DNA of 64,000 nt. Source: Dactylosporangium fulvum (lineage in GTDB: Bacteria > Actinomycetota > Actinomycetes > Mycobacteriales > Micromonosporaceae). How positions within the stretch are numbered: the first letter of the stretch is position 1; each line of letters begins with the position of its first letter. The position numbers and the translations under genes are program-made. Location of the stretch: contig NZ_CP073720.1 in assembly GCF_025137375.1 (NCBI RefSeq), forward strand, positions 6,596,501 through 6,660,500, read 5' to 3'. Below the pieces are notes generated by a model. It saw nothing but the letters and a program-made list of their open reading frames with translations, searched no databases and was not told the DNA's origin. This document shows, piece by piece, positions 59,239 to 64,000 of this stretch.

Positions 59239-60480
59239 TCAGAGCGACAGCAGCTCCGATACCTGCGGCGAGTAAGTGGCGTGCAGCACGAGCGCGGCGC
59301 CGCCCACGACGGCCGCGTCCGGGCCCAGCGGGGACAGCGCGACCGGGACGGTGCGGATGCCACGGGCCAGGGGCCGCGTGGCCAGGGCCCGCTCGACCGC
59401 ACGCTGGAACCGGGTCTCGACGTGCCGGATGCTGTGCCCACCCAGGACGACCAGGTCGACGTCGACGATGTTCACCACGTTGACCACGACCGTGGCGAGC
59501 CACTCGGCCGCGGCGTCGATCACCTCGGCGGCGAGCCGGTCGCCGGAGGCGGCGGCGAGCCGGACCACGCCGTGGTCGACCGCGGTCGGGTTGTCGCGGA
59601 ACAGCCTGCCCAGCTCGGACCCCGCACCCTCCCCGGCGGCGAGCCTGCGCCGGGTCTCCGCCACGACGGCGGCCGGGCTGATCAGGCTCTCCAGGCAGCC
59701 CGGGTTGCCGCAGTAACACGGCGGCCCGCCCGGCTGCACCGACGTGTGCCCGAACTCGGCGGCGTTCATCGACCCGCCGCGGTGGACCTGGTGCCCCAGG
59801 ACGAGTCCGCCGCCGACGCCGGTGCCGAGGAAGAAATACGCGAAGTTCGCCACGCCCCGGCCGGCACCCGCCCACCGCTCCCCGATCGCGGCGGCCGTCG
59901 CGTCGTTGTCGAGCGTCACCGGCAGGCCGGTCGCCTCGGCCAGCATCTGCTTGAGCGGGACCCGGGCCCAGCTGTGCAGCTGGGGCGGCGCCACGAGCAT
60001 GCCGTGCGCCTGGTCGATCGGGCCGGGAGTGGCGAGCCCGAGCCCCAGCACCCGGTCGCGGGTCACGCCCGCCGACGCGAGGACCTCGTCGACGAGCTCG
60101 ACCATGGCGGCGGTGATCCGCGCCGGGTCGGCGTCGGGCGGCGTCGGCCGCTGCACGATGACCAGCGGCCGGCCGAGCAGGTCGACCACGACGCAGGCGA
60201 GCTGGACCGGGTCGAAGTGCAGGCCGACCGCCCGGCCCGCGTCAGCGTTGACCCGCAGCAGGGTCCGCGGCTTGCCGCCGTTGGACACCGTCGCCCCGTC
60301 CTCCCGGACGATGCCCTCGTCGATCAGACGGCGGACGATGCCCGACACGGTCTGCGGTGTGAGACCGGTGAGCTCGGCGATCTCCACGCGACTGATCCCG
60401 TCGGCGAGCTGGATCTGATCCAGGACGACCGCCCTGTTGTACTGCCCAACTTTGGGAAGATTCGTCCCTGCCTGCCGCAC
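59239..60480 (-). CDS. ROK-family transcriptional repressor
   Basis: A 413-residue ROK regulator. The N-terminal winged helix is ISRVEIAELTGLTPQTVSGI followed by VRRLIDEGIV. The sugar-kinase-like part has VVDLLGRP, PVTLDNDATAAAIGE, FFLGTGVGGGLVLG and the zinc motif CYCGNPGCLE. It is divergent from the mmsA-mmsB-chvE operon 241 bp away, the layout of Rok7B7/XylR-type regulators and sugar ABC importers. It probably represses that operon and itself until a monosaccharide binds. Confidence 0.92.
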   Translation of the reverse strand: MRQAGTNLPKVGQYNRAVVLDQIQLADGISRVEIAELTGLTPQTVSGIVRRLIDEGIVREDGATVSNGGKPRTLLRVNADAGRAVGLHFDPVQLACVVVDLLGRPLVIVQRPTPPDADPARITAAMVELVDEVLASAGVTRDRVLGLGLATPGPIDQAHGMLVAPPQLHSWARVPLKQMLAEATGLPVTLDNDATAAAIGERWAGAGRGVANFAYFFLGTGVGGGLVLGHQVHRGGSMNAAEFGHTSVQPGGPPCYCGNPGCLESLISPAAVVAETRRRLAAGEGAGSELGRLFRDNPTAVDHGVVRLAAASGDRLAAEVIDAAAEWLATVVVNVVNIVDVDLVVLGGHSIRHVETRFQRAVERALATRPLARGIRTVPVALSPLGPDAAVVGGAALVLHATYSPQVSELLSL

Positions 60481-60721
60481 TCGGCCCCGCCTCCGTGACG
60501 TTTGTTACCTACATGATGCCCCAGGACGTTGACTTAGTAAAGCAATTGGATTTACAGTTCTGACACACAAAGCTGATCGTATCGACGTGAGGAAGCGCTC
60601 TCATGTCGCGCGGTCATTGCCAGATCGTTACCAAAGACCCAACCTTCAGCGCTTGCAACCCAGCGAGACTCGAATACGTTGGCTGTCGCAACAAATTCTG
60701 CTGGCAACCCTTGGAGGCAAC
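60481..60721. promoter_or_regulatory. Divergent control region of the ROK repressor and ABC operon
   Basis: TTGACT (60529-60534) and TTACAG (60552-60557) are spaced 17 nt and might be a weak rightward promoter. GTAAA (60537-60541) and TTTAC (60551-60555) form a short dyad inside it, a plausible ROK operator. GGAGG is 5 nt before ATG 60722. Confidence 0.45.
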
Positions 60722-62269
60722 ATGGGCAGCGCTCCGCCACTGCTGGAGATGCGATCAATCACCAAGGAGTTCCCCGGCGTCAAGGCACTCTCGGATGTCA
60801 ACCTGGTGGTCCGCCCCGGTGAGATCCACGCCATCTGCGGTGAGAACGGGGCCGGCAAGTCGACCCTCATGAAGGTGCTCAGCGGCGTGTACCCGTACGG
60901 CTCCTACAGCGGGTCCATCGTCTACCAGGGTTCCGAGAGCAGGTTCTCGGACATCCGGGCCAGCGAGCACGCCGGAATCGTGATCATCCACCAGGAGCTC
61001 GCCCTGGTGCCGGGCATGTCCATCACCGAGAACATCTTCATGGGCAACGAGCCGCGCCGTTTCGGCCGGATCGACTGGAAGGCCGCCAACAGCAAGGCGC
61101 TGGAGCTCATGGCGCTGGTGGGCCTCAAGGAGGACCCGGATACGCTCATCAAGGACATCGGCGTCGGCAAGCAGCAGCTCGTCGAGATCGCGAAGGCGTT
61201 CGCCAAGGACGTCAAGCTGCTGATCCTGGACGAGCCCACCGCCGCCCTCAACGAGGCCGACTCCCGGCACCTGCTCGACCTGCTGCGCGGGTTCAAGCAG
61301 CGCGGCATCACCTCGATCATGATCTCGCACAAGCTCAACGAGATCGAGGCGATCGCCGACTCCATCACGATCCTGCGCGACGGCCGGACGATCGAGACCA
61401 TCGACGTCAAGGGCGAGGGCGCCGACGAGGACCGCATCGTGCGCGGCATGGTGGGCCGGGACCTCAACAGCCGGTTCCCGGACCACACGCCCAAGATCGG
61501 CGAGGTCTTCTTCGAGGTGCGTGACTGGACGGTGCGGCACCCGATCTCCGCCGAGCGGCTCGTGTGCAAGAACTCCAGCTTCACCGTCCGGCGGGGCGAG
61601 ATCGTCGGCTTCGCCGGGCTGATGGGCGCCGGCCGCACCGAGCTGGCGATGAGCCTGTTCGGCCGGTCCTACGGCGTTTATCTCGGCGGCCGGGTCTTCA
61701 AGGACGGCAAGGAGATCGAGCTGAAGTCCGTGGCCGACGCCATCGACCACGGCCTGGCCTACGTCAGCGAGGACCGCAAGGCGATCGGCCTCAACCTGCT
61801 CGACGACATCAAAACCTCGGTCGTGTCGGCCAAGCTGTCCAAGATCACCAAGCACGGCGTCCTCGACGAGGCCCTCCAGTACAGGGAGGCCGAGCACTAC
61901 CGCAAGAGCCTGCGGATCAAGACTCCGACCGTCGACGAGGGCGTCACCAAACTCTCGGGCGGCAACCAGCAGAAGGTCGTCCTGGCGAAGTGGATGTTCA
62001 CCGACCCGGACCTGCTCATCCTCGACGAGCCGACCCGCGGCATCGACGTGGGTGCCAAGTTCGAGATCTACGGCATCATCCAGCGGCTGGCCGACGAGGG
62101 CAAGGGCGTCATCGTCATCTCGTCCGAGCTGCCCGAGCTGATCGGTCTGTGCGACCGGATCTACACCGTGTTCGAAGGCACCATCACCGGCGAGATCGCC
62201 CGGCGTGACGCCGATCCCGAAACCCTCATGAAGCAGATGACCTCTATGAAGAAGATGCCGACGCCATGA
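60722..62269 (+). CDS. mmsA: Monosaccharide ABC importer, ATP-binding protein (MmsA type)
   Basis: A 515-residue protein with two fused ATPase domains. The first has CGENGAGKSTLMKVLSG, the signature GVGKQQLVEIAKAF and LLILDEPTAALNEAD. The second has FAGLMGAGRTELAMSLFG (degenerate P-loop, usual in this group), LSGGNQQKVVLAKWM and LILDEPTRGIDVGAK. It energises uptake of sugars such as arabinose, fucose, galactose or xylose. GGAGG precedes ATG 60722. Its stop overlaps the next start (ATGA). Confidence 0.95.
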   Translation: MGSAPPLLEMRSITKEFPGVKALSDVNLVVRPGEIHAICGENGAGKSTLMKVLSGVYPYGSYSGSIVYQGSESRFSDIRASEHAGIVIIHQELALVPGMSITENIFMGNEPRRFGRIDWKAANSKALELMALVGLKEDPDTLIKDIGVGKQQLVEIAKAFAKDVKLLILDEPTAALNEADSRHLLDLLRGFKQRGITSIMISHKLNEIEAIADSITILRDGRTIETIDVKGEGADEDRIVRGMVGRDLNSRFPDHTPKIGEVFFEVRDWTVRHPISAERLVCKNSSFTVRRGEIVGFAGLMGAGRTELAMSLFGRSYGVYLGGRVFKDGKEIELKSVADAIDHGLAYVSEDRKAIGLNLLDDIKTSVVSAKLSKITKHGVLDEALQYREAEHYRKSLRIKTPTVDEGVTKLSGGNQQKVVLAKWMFTDPDLLILDEPTRGIDVGAKFEIYGIIQRLADEGKGVIVISSELPELIGLCDRIYTVFEGTITGEIARRDADPETLMKQMTSMKKMPTP

Positions 62270-63567
62270 GCCGAATCAAAGACCTCCAGAAGCACCTCTT
62301 CGGGGGCACGACCTCCAACGCCCGTCAGTTCGGGATGATCTTCACCCTGGTGGCGATCATCGTGCTGTTCCAGGTCATGACCGACGGGCTGACGCTGAAC
62401 TCCGGCAACCTGATCGCGCTGACCCAGCAGTACGCCTACATCTCGATCCTGTCCATCGGCATGCTGATGGTCATCGTCGCGGGCCACATCGACCTGTCCG
62501 TCGGTTCGATCGCCGCGTTCGTCGGCATCGTGGTGGCCAAGGCGATCACCCAGCACGACGTGCCGTGGCCGGTCGGCATCCTGCTCGGCCTCGTCGTCGG
62601 CGCGCTCATCGGCGCGTGGCAGGGCTTCTGGGTGGCCTACATCGGCGTGCCGGCGTTCATCGTCACCCTCGCCGGCATGCTGCTGTTCCGCGGCGGCAAC
62701 CAGTACATCGGCAACGCCGAGACGGTGCCGGTGCCCGAGGGCTTCCGCGAGATCGGCGCGGGTTACCTGCCCGAGGTCGGCCCGAACACCGGCTACAACA
62801 ACCTGACGCTGCTGCTCGGCCTGCTCGCCTGCCTGGCCGTGATCTGGCGGGAGTTCCGCGCCCGGCAGGTCCGGCAGCAGATGGAGGGCGCCGAGCCCCC
62901 GCCGATGTGGATCTCGCTCCTGCGGCTCATCGTGATGGTGGGCGTGGTCGTCTTCGCCACGCTGCGCTTCGCCGGTGGCCGGGTGGGCACCAGCTTCCCG
63001 ATCTCCGGCATCATCCTGGCCGTCCTCGTCATCGCGTACTCGTTCTACACCCGCAACACCGCCGGTGGCCGGCACATCTACGCCGTCGGCGGAAACTCCC
63101 GCGCCGCCGAGCTGTCCGGCGTCAAGCTGAAGCGGGTCAACTTCTTCGTCATGATGAACATGTCGACCCTCGCCGCACTGGCCGGCATGATCTTCGTGGC
63201 GCGGTCCGGCGCCTCCGGGCCGCAGGACGGCCTGAGCTGGGAGCTCGACGCCATCGCGGCCGTCTTCATCGGTGGCGCGGCCGTCTCCGGCGGCCTCGGC
63301 ACCATCAGCGGCTCGATCGTCGGCGGTCTGGTCATGGCCGTGCTCAACAACGGCCTGCAGCTGCTGGGCACCGGCTCCGACATGGTGCAGATCATCAAGG
63401 GCCTGTTCCTGCTCGGCGCCGTCGCGCTCGACGTCTACAACAAGAGCCAGGGGCGCTTCTCGGTCATCGGATCGATCATGCGGCCGTTCCGGCGGGAGAC
63501 CCCCGCGGACCCGGTCGCCCTCGCCGAGGCGAGCCGCGAGGAAGAGAAGACTCCGGCGGCCGGCTGA
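62266..63567 (+). CDS. mmsB: Monosaccharide ABC importer, permease (MmsB type)
   Basis: A 433-residue permease of the CUT2 class with about 10-11 helices. GHIDLSVGSIAAFVGIVVAK and GWELDAIAAVFIGGAAVSGG-like LSWELDAIAAVFIGGAAVSG carry the typical EAA-related loop; YIGVPAFIVTLAGMLLFRGG also fits. The length agrees with the long MmsB/GguB branch. It is coupled to mmsA by a 4-nt overlap. Confidence 0.95.
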   Translation: MSRIKDLQKHLFGGTTSNARQFGMIFTLVAIIVLFQVMTDGLTLNSGNLIALTQQYAYISILSIGMLMVIVAGHIDLSVGSIAAFVGIVVAKAITQHDVPWPVGILLGLVVGALIGAWQGFWVAYIGVPAFIVTLAGMLLFRGGNQYIGNAETVPVPEGFREIGAGYLPEVGPNTGYNNLTLLLGLLACLAVIWREFRARQVRQQMEGAEPPPMWISLLRLIVMVGVVVFATLRFAGGRVGTSFPISGIILAVLVIAYSFYTRNTAGGRHIYAVGGNSRAAELSGVKLKRVNFFVMMNMSTLAALAGMIFVARSGASGPQDGLSWELDAIAAVFIGGAAVSGGLGTISGSIVGGLVMAVLNNGLQLLGTGSDMVQIIKGLFLLGAVALDVYNKSQGRFSVIGSIMRPFRRETPADPVALAEASREEEKTPAAG

Positions 63568-63635
63568 CCGAGCCGTTGCCGGCAACCGCTACACCCCAGA
63601 TTTCCGCAACAATCCGAGAAAGGGTCAACCCCACC

Positions 63636-64000
63636 ATGCGCAAGTTCCTCACCAGCACCCTGGCGGTCGGCACCGCCGCGCTGCTGGCACTGAGCGCCTG
63701 CGGCTCGTCCGAGCGCGAAGGCGACACCGCGGGCAACCCGTCCGGAGCCGCCAAGGGCTTCGCGAAGGACGCCCTCATCGGCGTCGCGCTGCCGTCGAAG
63801 ACCTCCGAGAACTGGGTGCTCGCCGGTGACCTGTTCACCAACGGCCTCAAGGAAGCGGGCTTCAAGTCCGACGTGCAGTACGCCGGCGCCTCGACCACGG
63901 TCGCGGACCAGCAGTCGCAGATCACGGCCATGATCACCAAGGGTGCGAAGGTCATCGTGATCGGCGCCACCGACGCCGCGCAGCTGGGCACCCAGGTCAA
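63636..64000 (+). CDS. chvE: Monosaccharide-binding lipoprotein (ChvE type), cut by window edge
   Basis: The first 121 residues of a periplasmic-type sugar-binding protein. The lipobox is LLALSACG (Cys21), so it is membrane-anchored as usual in actinomycetes. IGVALPSKTSENWVLAGDLF starts the binding fold, and ITAMITKGAKVIVIGATDA follows. It is third in the operon, 68 bp after mmsB. The rest lies beyond 64000. Confidence 0.93.
   Translation, partial: MRKFLTSTLAVGTAALLALSACGSSEREGDTAGNPSGAAKGFAKDALIGVALPSKTSENWVLAGDLFTNGLKEAGFKSDVQYAGASTTVADQQSQITAMITKGAKVIVIGATDAAQLGTQV

Overview
The window is very GC-rich, uses GTG starts freely, has strong third-position G/C bias, and carries gene families typical of mycelial actinomycetes: large LuxR-type regulators with an N-terminal ATPase, a MerR/thioredoxin pair, a DivIVA-like coiled coil, large modular secreted glycosidases, and a kdp operon with tiny leading ORFs. 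It looks like an actinomycete chromosome, most likely Micromonosporaceae. The family is an inference from gene content; I cannot name a genus.

Layout. 1-4.7 kb: the 5' part of a ROK-family protein, a repeat-rich gap (hairpins, a truncated mobile repeat, an 18-bp tandem array), then a secreted modular alpha-amylase. 4.8-19.0 kb: a secondary-metabolite locus. Six tightly packed leftward genes encode an aldolase (GriI type), an archaeal-type dehydroquinate synthase (GriH type), an amidohydrolase-fold protein, a PaaK-like adenylating enzyme, a salicylate-hydroxylase-like flavoprotein and a PhzD-type isochorismatase. Rightward genes encode a PhzE-type ADIC synthase, a large LuxR regulator, a phenol-hydroxylase-like flavoprotein and a TetR-like regulator. 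A short ATPase/LuxR regulator closes the left edge. By family knowledge, one route gives 3-amino-4-hydroxybenzoate and the other gives dihydro-3-hydroxyanthranilate; the adenylating enzyme and amidohydrolase then suggest ester/amide or benzoxazole formation.

19-29.6 kb: MerR/thioredoxin, a sugar MFS carrier, an SPFH protein, a drug-type MFS exporter divergent from a siderophore-interacting protein, SurE, a SIMPL protein, then about 1.3 kb of repeats. These include a 170-bp miniature inverted-repeat element sitting in the loop of a hairpin whose loop is intact 0.4 kb away. 29-42 kb: a DUF1707 protein, a DivIVA-like coiled coil, a secreted alpha/beta hydrolase, a decayed lipid-kinase remnant, a complete kdp potassium pump operon with two tiny leading genes, a large membrane protein, and an ARPP-1-like/vWA gene pair starting at a 19-bp palindrome.

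42-54 kb: a membrane-anchored STAND ATPase with 14 WD40 repeats (one interrupted by an 84-bp insertion), two methyltransferases, an ABM monooxygenase, a second copy of the large membrane protein, a secreted GH30 enzyme and a stand-alone condensation-domain protein. 54-64 kb: a very large secreted GH87 alpha-1,3-glucanase, a ROK repressor, and the divergent monosaccharide ABC transporter mmsA-mmsB-chvE (the last cut by the window edge). The two ends of the window are rich in alpha-glucan and polysaccharide use, and TTGCAAG-type motifs occur upstream of both the amylase and the alpha-1,3-glucanase.
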